Below are positions 47,153-55,024 of a DNA stretch of 64,000 nt, one piece after another. Numbering within the stretch: the stretch's first letter is position 1; each line of letters begins with the position of its first letter. Source of the stretch: JAWXCE01 sp033764775 (GTDB lineage Bacteria; Pseudomonadota; Alphaproteobacteria; Rhizobiales; Rhodomicrobiaceae); contig JANRIQ010000030.1 in NCBI GenBank assembly GCA_033764775.1, forward strand, positions 62,001 through 126,000, in the 5' to 3' direction. Both the position numbers and the translations under genes were made by a program. The notes beneath the pieces were generated by a model. The model was not told the DNA's origin. It saw nothing but the letters and a program-made list of their open reading frames with translations, and ran no database searches.

Positions 47153-49186
47153 ATGACCGACGCGCGCAGGATCGTGTTTGCGTGCTCATGCGAGGACACG
47201 TCGCCCGCCGACCCTGCCGCGATCGCGGCGGGTTGCCCCGGCGAGATCCGCGGCGCGCGTCAGCTTTGCCGGGCTGAACTCGCCCGCTTCCAGGCGGCGC
47301 TTGGCGAGAACGCCGCCATAACGGTCGGCTGCACGCAAGAAGCGCCCCTGTTCGCGGAGACCGCCGAGGCCGCCAACTTTGCGCAGCCCCTCGCCTTCGC
47401 CAACATCCGCGAGACGGCCGGCTGGTCGTCCGAGGCCGCCGAAGCCCTGCCGAAAATGTCCGCCTTGCTGGCCGCCGCCGCAATCGAGGCTCCCGCTCCC
47501 GCCGCCGTGGCGCTGAACAGCGCCGGCGTCGCGCTCGTCTATGGCCGCGACGAAACCGCCATCCGCGTCGGCGAGCGGCTGAAGGACACGCTGAACGTCA
47601 CCGTTCTGCTGGCGCGCCCCACGGATGTGACGCCGCCGCGTCGAGCCGATTTCCCCGTCGCGAAAGGCGTCATCACGCGCGCCTCCGGCCACCTGGGCGC
47701 CTTCGAGCTGGCGGTCGAGGATTTCGCCCTGCCCGCGCCGTCCTCCCGCGATGCGCTGCGCTTCGGCCCGGGCGGCGCCGGCCAATCCCGTTGCGACATC
47801 CTCATCGACGTCTCAGGCGGCCCGGCGCTGTTCGCCGCGCCCGATCTGCGTCAGGGCTATCTGCGCGCCGACCCCGGCGACCGCGCCGCCGTGGAGCGCG
47901 TGGCGTTCGACGCGTCCCAGCTCGTGGGCGAGTTCGAGAAGCCGCGCTTCATCAAGTTCAGCGAAAGCCTGTGCGCGCATTCGCGTTCGCGCAAGACCGG
48001 CTGCACGCGGTGCCTGGAGCTGTGCCCGGCGGGGGCGATCACGCCTGCGGGCAATACGGTCGCGATCAGCGCGGAGCTGTGCATGGGCTGCGGCGCCTGC
48101 GCTTCGGTGTGCCCGACCGGCGCGGCCGCCTACGATCACCCACCGGCGAACGTGCTGTTGACGCGGCTTCGCGCCCTGCTTCTCGCCTATTGTGAGGCGG
48201 GGGGCGGCGAGGCGGCGCTTCTCGCGCACGGGGAGGAGCACGGCGGCGCGATCATCGACGCTCTCGCCCGCCATGGCGACGGCCTGCCAGCCCGCGTCAT
48301 CCCATTCGCTTTGAACGAGATAACCCAGCTAGGCCTTGAGTTTTTCGCCGCCGCCTTCGCGTATGGCGCGGCGTCCGTCACGCTGCTGGCCCCCGCCAAA
48401 CCGAAGCACGACATGTCCGGCCTCGCGCGCAACATCGGATACGCCAACACGGCGCTCGCCGCGCTCGGCTATGGCGCGGAGCTGTGCCGCCTGATCGAGA
48501 CCGACGACCCAGACGCCCTCAACGACGCGCTCGCCGCCCGGCCACGCGCCAACGCCTCGCCGGCAAGGGCGCGGTTCGCCCCTCTCGGGAGCGGCCGCAA
48601 CCTGCTCAAAACCGCGATGCTGGAGCTGCGCGCCGCCGCGCCGCAGAAAATCTCGCGCGTGGCAATGCCTGAACGCGCACCCTTCGGCGCCGTGGTCGTC
48701 AACACCGACGGCTGCACCCTTTGCCACGCCTGCGTCACCGCCTGCCCGACCGGCGCGCTCGCCGACAATCCGGACAAGCCGATGCTGCGCTTTTCCGAGG
48801 ATTTGTGCGTGCAGTGCGGCCTCTGCCAATCCACATGCCCCGAGCGCGTCATCCGCCTCGAGCCGCGCATCGACTTCGACGCCTGGGCGGCGCCTGCCGT
48901 GGTGCTGAAGGAGGAGGAGCCCTTCCCCTGCATTTCCTGCGGCAAGCCGTTTGGCTCGAAAAGCGCGATCGAGCGCATCGCGGGGAAGCTCGAAGGGAAA
49001 CATTGGATGTTCTCGGGCGGCAACGAGAAGCGCATCGCCGTCATCAAGATGTGCGACACATGCCGCGTCGAGGCGGTGATGAACGAGAGTTTTGACCCGC
49101 ACGGCGCGCCGGCCCGCCCGGCCCCGCGCACCACCGACGATTACCTGCGCGAGCGCGAGCGCGGCGGCGGCGATCCGCTCGGCTAG
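47153..49186 (+). CDS. polyferredoxin of the formate dehydrogenase locus
   Basis: A 677-residue protein. Two pairs of [4Fe-4S] motifs are visible: CTRCLELCP with CMGCGACASVCP (about residues 284-325), and CTLCHACVTACP with CVQCGLCQSTCP (about 522-565). Two more CxxC pairs (CISCGKPFGS, CDTCR) may bind zinc or another cluster. The N-terminal 270 residues (FACSCEDTSP, YGRDETAIRVGERL) look like a Rossmann-like domain. No signal peptide, so it is cytoplasmic. It is divergent from the DUF operon across 128 bases, with GGAGA before the ATG. Probably carries electrons to or from a cytoplasmic partner; the partner is unknown. Confidence 0.8.
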   Translation: MTDARRIVFACSCEDTSPADPAAIAAGCPGEIRGARQLCRAELARFQAALGENAAITVGCTQEAPLFAETAEAANFAQPLAFANIRETAGWSSEAAEALPKMSALLAAAAIEAPAPAAVALNSAGVALVYGRDETAIRVGERLKDTLNVTVLLARPTDVTPPRRADFPVAKGVITRASGHLGAFELAVEDFALPAPSSRDALRFGPGGAGQSRCDILIDVSGGPALFAAPDLRQGYLRADPGDRAAVERVAFDASQLVGEFEKPRFIKFSESLCAHSRSRKTGCTRCLELCPAGAITPAGNTVAISAELCMGCGACASVCPTGAAAYDHPPANVLLTRLRALLLAYCEAGGGEAALLAHGEEHGGAIIDALARHGDGLPARVIPFALNEITQLGLEFFAAAFAYGAASVTLLAPAKPKHDMSGLARNIGYANTALAALGYGAELCRLIETDDPDALNDALAARPRANASPARARFAPLGSGRNLLKTAMLELRAAAPQKISRVAMPERAPFGAVVVNTDGCTLCHACVTACPTGALADNPDKPMLRFSEDLCVQCGLCQSTCPERVIRLEPRIDFDAWAAPAVVLKEEEPFPCISCGKPFGSKSAIERIAGKLEGKHWMFSGGNEKRIAVIKMCDTCRVEAVMNESFDPHGAPARPAPRTTDDYLRERERGGGDPLG

Positions 49187-49196
49187 ACAGCGCTGT

Positions 49197-50471
49197 TCAG
49201 CGGGTCGCCTTTTCGAGAAAAGCGATGAGCGCGGCGAGGTCGTCCGGCTTCACGATCTGCTCCGGCATTTTGGTGCCCGGCGTGTAGACGCTCGGGCCTT
49301 GCCGGAAAAGTTCGGCGATGGTCTCCGAGCTCCACACGATGTCCAGCCTCTTCAAGGCCTCCGAGTATTTGTATCCGCGCGCGGTCGCGATGCGGCGGCC
49401 GAACACGCCGTGCAGCGTCGGCCCGGCCCGGGCGCCGTCGTCGGGCGTCAGGGTGTGACAGGCGGCGCAGGCGCGGAAGACCTCGGCGCCGCGTTCGCCT
49501 TTGTAGGGCGCGAGAGGATCGGCGTCGGCCGCCGCGATGACGGGCGAGGACGGCGCTCCCGTCACGGCGTCCCAGCGGCGGATGACACGATCCGCGCCGC
49601 CCGAGAGCACCGACGCGCCGTCCGGAGTGAACGCGAGCGACCACACCGGCAGGCCTGGGCCGGTCAACCGCGCTGTGATGGTTTTCGTCCGCGCGTCGAT
49701 GACGGCCGCGGCGCCGCGCACGCCCCCTGCCGCAAGGCGCCAGCCGTCCGCCGACTGGGCGAACGCGATGAGCGTCGTCGACCCGAGCGAGACAGACCCA
49801 GCGGGCGCCAGATCAGCGGTGAAGAAACGCACCGCGCCGTCCGCCCCGGACACCGCGATCTCGCCGTTCGGCGCGACCCTCACGGCGTTCGGGGGCGCAT
49901 CCAGCACGACTACACGCGCCTGGCCGCCGGACGCATCCCACACCTTCAGCGTGCGATCCTGACCGCCCGCGCTGACCACTGCGCCGCTCGGGGCGAAGGC
50001 GACGCTGGTGGCCGGGCCTTGATGGGCCTCAATCACCGCCGGCTCGCCGCCGTCGAGCGGCCAAACCCGCACGGCGCCGTCCCACCCGGCCGAGGCGAAC
50101 GACCGCTTGTCCGGCGCGAGCGCCAGCCCAGCCACGGCGTTTTGGTGGCCCGTGAACACGCGCTCCGGCTCGCCGCGCCCCACGCTCCACAGGGCGACGA
50201 CGCCGTCGTCGCCGCCTGTGAGAAAACGCTCGTCGGTGATGAAGATCGCCGCTTTGACCGGGCCGTTGTGAAAGCGTAGGACGCTCTCCGCGGCGCCCCC
50301 CGGCAGCGTCCACACTATCGCCGCGTTATCGAACCCGCCGGACAGCGTGCGCTCGCCGCCCGGCGAAACATCAAGCGCATGCACCGGGCCGCCATGGCCC
50401 CGCAGCTCGAGCGCCTGACCCGGCGCCGACAACAAGGCCAAGGCCGCGAAGGCGGTCAAAGCACGCCGCAA
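49197..50471 (-). CDS. periplasmic WD40-repeat cytochrome c
   Basis: A 424-residue fusion. After a signal peptide (MRRALTAFAALALLSAPGQA) come about six or seven WD40-type repeats (residues 25-300: LRGHGGPVHALDVSPGG, VFTGHQNAVAGLALAPD and others). The C-terminal class I cytochrome c has the heme site CAACH at 335-339 and the axial Met402 (TKMPEQ). I chose TTG at 50471 because it gives a clean signal peptide; the frame is open to 50678. It converges with the polyferredoxin gene and follows a small membrane protein gene. It may be an electron acceptor or sensor in the periplasm; the role is not known. Confidence 0.85.
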   Translation of the reverse strand: MRRALTAFAALALLSAPGQALELRGHGGPVHALDVSPGGERTLSGGFDNAAIVWTLPGGAAESVLRFHNGPVKAAIFITDERFLTGGDDGVVALWSVGRGEPERVFTGHQNAVAGLALAPDKRSFASAGWDGAVRVWPLDGGEPAVIEAHQGPATSVAFAPSGAVVSAGGQDRTLKVWDASGGQARVVVLDAPPNAVRVAPNGEIAVSGADGAVRFFTADLAPAGSVSLGSTTLIAFAQSADGWRLAAGGVRGAAAVIDARTKTITARLTGPGLPVWSLAFTPDGASVLSGGADRVIRRWDAVTGAPSSPVIAAADADPLAPYKGERGAEVFRACAACHTLTPDDGARAGPTLHGVFGRRIATARGYKYSEALKRLDIVWSSETIAELFRQGPSVYTPGTKMPEQIVKPDDLAALIAFLEKATR

Positions 50472-50482
50472 CGCCAGCCGCG

Positions 50483-50614
50483 TCAGTTGGGCACGCGCGC
50501 GCCTGTGGTGGCGAAGGCGGCGTCCGTCGTTTTCTGCACGTAGGCTTCGAGCGCGACGGCCATGCCCACGGCGAGCGCCCCGGCGACGACTATGGAGAGC
50601 AAAAACGGTTTCAT
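50483..50614 (-). CDS. 43-residue single-helix membrane protein
   Basis: A very short gene, MKPFLLSIVVAGALAVGMAVALE at the N-terminus and a polar tail rich in Thr. It has one hydrophobic helix (residues 4-22), either a membrane anchor or a signal peptide. Its stop is 11 bases ahead of the WD40-cytochrome c start, so the two are probably cotranscribed. No family is recognised. Confidence 0.6.
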   Translation of the reverse strand: MKPFLLSIVVAGALAVGMAVALEAYVQKTTDAAFATTGARVPN

Positions 50615-50712
50615 TGCGCGATCTCCCATTGGCGAATGTGCTTGCATAAGTCTTACCAAGCCGAGGCCGAGATGTCATCCTTCACGGCGCCTGCGCGCCC
50701 GCTTGATCGCTC

Positions 50713-50741
50713 TTGCGGGGCGCGGCGTGCGCCACTATGGT
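50713..50741 (+). promoter_or_regulatory. candidate promoter of tRNA-Ser
   Basis: TTGCGG (50713-50718) and TATGGT (50736-50741) are 17 bases apart and end 24 bases before the tRNA. The boxes are moderate. Confidence 0.35.
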
Positions 50742-50765
50742 GCGGGGATGCGCCAAGCGCGGTCA

Positions 50766-50857
50766 GGAGTGGTGGCTGAGAGGCCGAAGGCACTCGTTTG
50801 CTAAATGAGCGGGCTCAGAAATGGGTCCCGGGGGTTCGAATCCCCCCCACTCCGCCA
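50766..50857 (+). tRNA. tRNA-Ser (anticodon GCU)
   Basis: A 92-base class II tRNA. Acceptor arms GGAGTGG (50766-50772) and CCACTCC (50847-50853) pair, followed by discriminator G and encoded CCA. The anticodon loop TTGCTAA gives GCU, which reads AGC/AGU. The T arm holds GGTTCGAATCC and there is a long variable arm. Its 3' part is the likely attachment site of the element to the right, and the recombinase reading frame enters it from the other strand. Confidence 0.95.
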
Positions 50858-52474
50858 CTTCGGTATAAAACCGGGAACGCCGATTCCCGCCGTTTTCCCT
50901 CCCTTAGTAGCTACCAGCGTCCTCAACAGGACGCTTTTGCTGCCTTTGAGATAGATCGCGTCATCCGCGACCTCGACGTGCTGGGCGAAGGCCCGGACGT
51001 GTTCCCGCCGATAGCCGCCCTTTCCGAGCCGGAGCCGGGTGCGGGCTTCGCTCGCCAGTTCCCGCACGGCCGCGCCTGTGAGGCCCTGATGAGCCGCGCT
51101 TTTCAGCATGGCCTCGGTCCTTTCGGCGTCGGCCCGCGCCTGATCCCGAAGCGCCGTGAGGCCCGCGATGCGCTCGCCAAGGGCGGACTCGGCTGGGTCG
51201 AGCGAACCGGCTTCAATGGCGTCATAGAGACGCTTTAGGCGCATGTCGGCCTCGGCCGCTCGCTGGTTCAATTCTGCGATGTGCTGGCTGCGCCGCTCGA
51301 CGCTCTCCTGCCGGCGGTCCAGCAGCGAGGCGAGCACGTCTTCGATCCGCTCGGGGTCCAGTAGCCTTTCCTCGATATGGCTGACCACGATGCGGTCGAG
51401 CTTGTCCATGGGGATCGCACGGCCCTTGCAGCCGGTGTCACCCTGCCGCGCCCGGATCGAGCAGGCATAATAGCGATAGCGGCCGTTCTTGCCGGTGCGC
51501 AGCGTCATCGCGCCTCCGCAATTGCCGCAATGGCAAATGCCGGTCAGCAGGTTCGGGCCGCTGACGACGCGCGGCGGCGTCACCTTCGGATTGTTCACCT
51601 GCAAGCGCCTCTGCACGGCCTCGAATATCTCAAGGTCGATCAGCGGCGGCACGGGGACGGTGACGATTTCTTCCTCGGGCTTCACCTCGCCCTTTTTGGA
51701 GCGGCGATTGAAACGATGCTCACCGATATAGGTGCGGCGGGTCAGGATGCGGTGAAGCTGGCCGATGCCCCAACGTCCGCCGCTGCGGGTGAACATGCGG
51801 TTCCTGTTCAAGTAGCTGACGATGTTCTTGACGCCCATGGGGCCGGACGTGCCGTCGCCTTCCGTTGCAAGGCGGAAGATCAGCCGCACGGTGTCGGCGT
51901 GCAGCGGGTCGATTTCCAGCTTCTTCTTCATCTTCGCGCCGCGCTGCTCGGCATCGACGACACGGTAGCCGATGGGCGGCAGGGAGCCGTTCCAGAAGCC
52001 TTGCCGCGCGTTTTCCTTCAACGCCCGAATGACGTGCTTGCCGTTCTCCTTGGACTGGTATTCGTCGAACAGCGCCATGATCTGCCGCATCATGACGTGC
52101 ATGGGATCGTCGCCCATTTCCTGCGTGATGGAGACCAGCTTGACGCCGTTTTTGGCGAGCTTCCTGACGTTGAACTCCAGCTCGAAGTGATCGCGGAAAA
52201 AGCGGCTGAACGAATGGACCACAACCACATCGAAGGGCGCGGGCTTGGACGTGCCTGCCTCGATCATGCGTTGAAACTCGGGGCGGCGGTCATTGGTGGC
52301 GGACGCGCCGGCTTCCACGAAGGTTTCGACAAGCTGGTAGCCGCGCGACTGGCAATAGGCTTCGCCCTGCTTGCGCTGGTCGGGGATCGACACGTCATGC
52401 TCGGCCTGCCGCGTCGTGGAGACGCGCAGGTAGAGCGCGGCGCGCAAGGCGACATGAGGACTTTGCATATTCAC
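50801..52474 (-). CDS. large serine site-specific recombinase (integrase of the element)
   Basis: A 557-residue recombinase. The resolvase domain has the catalytic Ser19 (YLRVSTTRQ) and the R-x-x-F patch VHSFSRFFRD; a recombinase domain and a zinc ribbon (CHCGNCGG ... CKG) follow at about 160-350, then a coiled coil (about 375-430). The last 17 codons read out of the tRNA-Ser gene in antisense (WRSGGDSNPRDPFLSP), so the natural C-terminus depends on the attachment site. It probably inserts and excises the conjugative element. Its start overlaps tumA by four bases. Confidence 0.92.
   Translation of the reverse strand: MNMQSPHVALRAALYLRVSTTRQAEHDVSIPDQRKQGEAYCQSRGYQLVETFVEAGASATNDRRPEFQRMIEAGTSKPAPFDVVVVHSFSRFFRDHFELEFNVRKLAKNGVKLVSITQEMGDDPMHVMMRQIMALFDEYQSKENGKHVIRALKENARQGFWNGSLPPIGYRVVDAEQRGAKMKKKLEIDPLHADTVRLIFRLATEGDGTSGPMGVKNIVSYLNRNRMFTRSGGRWGIGQLHRILTRRTYIGEHRFNRRSKKGEVKPEEEIVTVPVPPLIDLEIFEAVQRRLQVNNPKVTPPRVVSGPNLLTGICHCGNCGGAMTLRTGKNGRYRYYACSIRARQGDTGCKGRAIPMDKLDRIVVSHIEERLLDPERIEDVLASLLDRRQESVERRSQHIAELNQRAAEADMRLKRLYDAIEAGSLDPAESALGERIAGLTALRDQARADAERTEAMLKSAAHQGLTGAAVRELASEARTRLRLGKGGYRREHVRAFAQHVEVADDAIYLKGSKSVLLRTLVATKGGKTAGIGVPGFIPKWRSGGDSNPRDPFLSPLI
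50820..50857. other. probable attachment site (attL) in the tRNA 3' end
   Basis: The 3' half of tRNA-Ser is overlapped by the end of the recombinase gene, and conjugation genes begin directly beyond. This places the left boundary of an integrated element in or next to the T arm and acceptor region. The exact core cannot be fixed without the other junction, which is outside the window. Confidence 0.55.
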
Positions 52475-52860
52475 GACCGGCCTCCTTTCGCCGTGCGGCG
52501 TTCTATCAGCGGCAATTCCAGCTCCACGCGGTCATGCAGCACTTTGGGAACGACCTTCTGGCCCTCGCCGGGGTCCATGCGGATCAGGCCGTAGCTCGCC
52601 ATCTTTTTGAGGGTTCGGGACAGGCTGGGCTTTGCCCGCCCCGTGATCCGCGACAGTTCCTCCAGCGAACCGGGCGACTGCTCGTCGATGACGCGCAGCA
52701 GCTCGCGGTTCCCGCTCGAAAGGAGCTGCGCGAAGGATTCCATGGATGTGAACCACACCTTCGGATCGTCGGCCGCCGGCTTTTCCTCGCCGCGCGCGAT
52801 CCGCATGGTGCGGGCCTTCATCTCGTCATAGCCGGCAATCCCGACTTTCAATGTGGTCAT
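52471..52860 (-). CDS. TumA-type antitoxin, winged helix DNA-binding protein
   Basis: A 129-residue protein with a MarR-like winged helix (GSLEELSRITGRAKPSLSRTLKKMASYGLIRMDPGEGQKVVP, residues 63-105). It matches the HVO_A0114-type DNA-binding antitoxins that pair with TumE. It is coupled by four-base overlaps both to the toxin before it and to the recombinase after it. It probably neutralises TumE and represses this operon. Confidence 0.75.
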   Translation of the reverse strand: MTTLKVGIAGYDEMKARTMRIARGEEKPAADDPKVWFTSMESFAQLLSSGNRELLRVIDEQSPGSLEELSRITGRAKPSLSRTLKKMASYGLIRMDPGEGQKVVPKVLHDRVELELPLIERRTAKGGRS

Positions 52861-53210
52861 GTTACGCCTCGCTCCTTCAACACCGCATCCACCGCCTGCC
52901 AGAAGTCGGCCAGCAGCGTGGCCGCATCCTCGTAGGCGTAGGGCTTCACGGTCTGGAAGCGATGCCGATGGTCCATCGGCTCGCCCCTCCTGCCTCGGCC
53001 GACCGGATGGGCGTTATCGAAGCCGACCAGCCGTTCGCCCGAAGGCCCGTGAAGCGTGAGCGAGTAATCGAGGCCGTGCGGCTTCTCCGGCGATGCCGGA
53101 ACGCGGGTGACAATGAACTTCACCCAATGGCCGCCCTCGGGATCGACAACGAGCACCTGTCCGTCGAGGTCCAGAAGCGTGTCGAGGCTCGGGTCACGAT
53201 CCTCGCTCAT
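52857..53210 (-). CDS. TumE-family toxin (DUF6516)
   Basis: A 117-residue protein of the TumE type: YSLTLHGPSGERLVGFDNAHPVG followed by DHRHRF and PYAYEDAATLLADFWQAVD are characteristic. TumE is thought to act as an RNase-like toxin; the His-rich DHRHRF may be part of the active site. It precedes its antitoxin, with an ATGA overlap, an inverted order compared with most toxin-antitoxin pairs. Confidence 0.78.
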   Translation of the reverse strand: MSEDRDPSLDTLLDLDGQVLVVDPEGGHWVKFIVTRVPASPEKPHGLDYSLTLHGPSGERLVGFDNAHPVGRGRRGEPMDHRHRFQTVKPYAYEDAATLLADFWQAVDAVLKERGVT

Positions 53211-53527
53211 GACTTACTGTTACCATGCGGTGTTAACGGTGGCAAGTCCTGAGCGTCAGGATCGTCGATTGGGCCGAACAGCCGGTCGAGCACGTCGCCG
53301 AAATACCGCTCGAAGATTTGCAGTTCTTCCTCAGTGATCGGCACCTTCTCGGGCCAGTCGTCGAAGACAGGCAACGACTCCACATCGACGATGCGAAGCG
53401 GCGAACTGCGGCGCTCCCGGCCGTCCGGCGTGGGTTCGTCGGCATAGTCGAAAAGATCGTCGGGAAGTGTCTCGGGGACCGGCTGTCGCGGTCGCCCTTT
53501 GCGGGCACGGCGGCGCTCTGCGCACAT
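53207..53527 (-). CDS. hypothetical acidic protein of the recombinase operon
   Basis: A 106-residue protein. The first 20 residues are basic (MCAERRRARKGRPRQ), the rest acidic with Pro and Asp (ITEEELQIFERYFGDVLDRLF near residue 65-85 is the only predicted helix). No family recognised. A strong AAGGAGG ribosome-binding site precedes its ATG, and its stop overlaps the TumE start by four bases, so it leads the operon. Confidence 0.65.
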   Translation of the reverse strand: MCAERRRARKGRPRQPVPETLPDDLFDYADEPTPDGRERRSSPLRIVDVESLPVFDDWPEKVPITEEELQIFERYFGDVLDRLFGPIDDPDAQDLPPLTPHGNSKS

Positions 53528-53551
53528 GGAATCCTCCTTGGTTCGGTGTGG

Positions 53552-53578
53552 ATTCCGGGGCGCTCAAGGCCCCGGAAT
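53552..53578. repeat. 10-base perfect inverted repeat upstream of the tum-recombinase operon
   Basis: ATTCCGGGGC (53552-53561) and GCCCCGGAAT (53569-53578) pair perfectly around a 7-base loop, 25 bases ahead of the operon's first start codon. No U-tract follows on either strand, so an operator, for example for the TumA-like antitoxin, is more likely than a terminator. Confidence 0.6.
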
Positions 53579-53614
53579 TAGGCGAACCATGGAGGGCAGT
53601 CGGCGGCGTGTAGC

Positions 53615-53646
53615 GTGCCGCATTTGCGCCTATGCGCTGGCGGCAC
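53615..53646 (-). terminator. possible terminator of the trb operon
   Basis: An interrupted hairpin with outer arms GTGCCGC (53615-53621) / GCGGCAC (53640-53646) and inner GCGC pair lies 18 bases past the DUF2274 stop on the minus strand. There is no U-tract, so support is modest. Confidence 0.35.
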
Positions 53647-53663
53647 CCCTGCCGGGATGGGAC

Positions 53664-53885
53664 TTAGCTTGCGGCGCGTCGTGCCTTGGCGAAACCGCGA
53701 TCCGTAGCGATAAACCGCTCCAGCATGGGCACGATCAGCCTGACGGGATCGGCGGCGGGCTGGCCGCTCTCGCGGGCCAGCACCTCGGCATAGGCGACCA
53801 GATCGCGGTGAAGCGGTGCGGGCAGTTCTACCGTCACCTTGACGGGCTTGTCGTCGGGCAACGGGCCGAGTTTGAGCTTGGTCAT
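53664..53885 (-). CDS. DUF2274 family protein of trb clusters
   Basis: A 73-residue protein, MTKLKLGPLPDDKPVKVTVELPAPLHRDLVAYAEVLARE, typical of DUF2274, which follows trbI in conjugative elements of Alphaproteobacteria. The fold resembles a ribbon-helix-helix regulator. The start is ATG at 53885, two bases after the trbI stop. Last gene of the trb operon. Confidence 0.85.
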   Translation of the reverse strand: MTKLKLGPLPDDKPVKVTVELPAPLHRDLVAYAEVLARESGQPAADPVRLIVPMLERFIATDRGFAKARRAAS

Positions 53886-53887
53886 GG

Positions 53888-55024
53888 TCAACCTCCTGCC
53901 GGCTCGAACACAAGGTCGCGGGTGACGATGATCCTGACCGGGAAGCCGGGCCGGATGGTGAGCGTCGGCGCGACCTGCAACTGGCGCTGAACGATCTGCT
54001 GGCCGGCCTGATTGACGGTATCCTGCGCACCGTCGCGGATGGCCCGGATAAGCCGGTCCTCGTCGCTGGTCGCCAGCTCCGTCCCGACCGCGAGCAGCGT
54101 GGACAGCCCGGCCGCCTTCATCAGATCCCACCAATGATAATCGACGCCATCCTCAAGGCCGGCGTAGCCGCTGGCGTCCGCGCCCGGCAGGCGCTCCAGA
54201 ACGATGGAACGACCGCCCGGCAGGATCAGGCGATTCCACACCAGCAACACGCGGCGCTGGCCGAAGGTCACACCATTATCGTATTGGCCGATGATGCGCG
54301 TTCCCTGCGGGATCAGGAGCAGCGAGCCGGTTGGGCTGTCATAGACGTTCTCCGTCACTTGCGCTGTGATCTGGCCGGGCAAGTCGGAACGGATGCCGGT
54401 GATGAGCGCGGCCGGGATCACGGCCCCGGCCTGAAGGATGTAGGGTGAAGCCGGCGGCGCGACACGATCCGGCGCGACGGTCTGCCGGTCCACCGGCCCG
54501 TTGAGAAACGCTGTATGCCGGTCCTGCGTCGCAGGCTGTCCGCCGAGGCCGAGACCGGCAAGGCCGGGCATGGCCGACCCTGCCGGCGCTCCCGTGCGCG
54601 GGCCGGACTGGAAGAAGACGTTGCTCAGGCGCGCGGCTTCTTCCTCGGCGCGGCGGCGTTCCTCTGCGGGATCGACGGCGGGCGTCGCCATGACGGGCGG
54701 CGCGACGGGCTGTCCCCTGTTCTGCGCATCAAGGATCGGGCGGCCGAGATCGCCGGGCAACGCGGGGCCGAGCACCGGGCCGGTATAGTCGCGCGGGAGG
54801 CCGGACAATCCGTCCGCCGTGGGCCGGTTCTCGGTCGAATAGAGTTCTTCGGCTCCCGGCCCTGCATCGCGGGTCTGGAGCGCGTAGATTAGTGCGCCCC
54901 CTATGCCGAGAAGCGCGGCAGCGCCAACGCCTGCCAGCATCTTGCGGGACAGGCGGGTGACGCGGGGCGGCTCGGCGCGCAGCCGCATGGGCGCAGTGGT
55001 ATCGGTGATTGTATTGTCTGTCAT
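53888..55024 (-). CDS. trbI: conjugal transfer protein TrbI (VirB10-like)
   Basis: A 378-residue protein with a cytoplasmic start, one helix (about residues 30-50), a Pro-rich periplasmic linker and the C-terminal TrbI barrel (GTRIIGQYDNGVTFGQRRVLLVWNRLILPGG). It forms the outer-membrane core of the type IV secretion channel with TrbG. ATGA overlap with trbG. Confidence 0.93.
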   Translation of the reverse strand: MTDNTITDTTAPMRLRAEPPRVTRLSRKMLAGVGAAALLGIGGALIYALQTRDAGPGAEELYSTENRPTADGLSGLPRDYTGPVLGPALPGDLGRPILDAQNRGQPVAPPVMATPAVDPAEERRRAEEEAARLSNVFFQSGPRTGAPAGSAMPGLAGLGLGGQPATQDRHTAFLNGPVDRQTVAPDRVAPPASPYILQAGAVIPAALITGIRSDLPGQITAQVTENVYDSPTGSLLLIPQGTRIIGQYDNGVTFGQRRVLLVWNRLILPGGRSIVLERLPGADASGYAGLEDGVDYHWWDLMKAAGLSTLLAVGTELATSDEDRLIRAIRDGAQDTVNQAGQQIVQRQLQVAPTLTIRPGFPVRIIVTRDLVFEPAGG

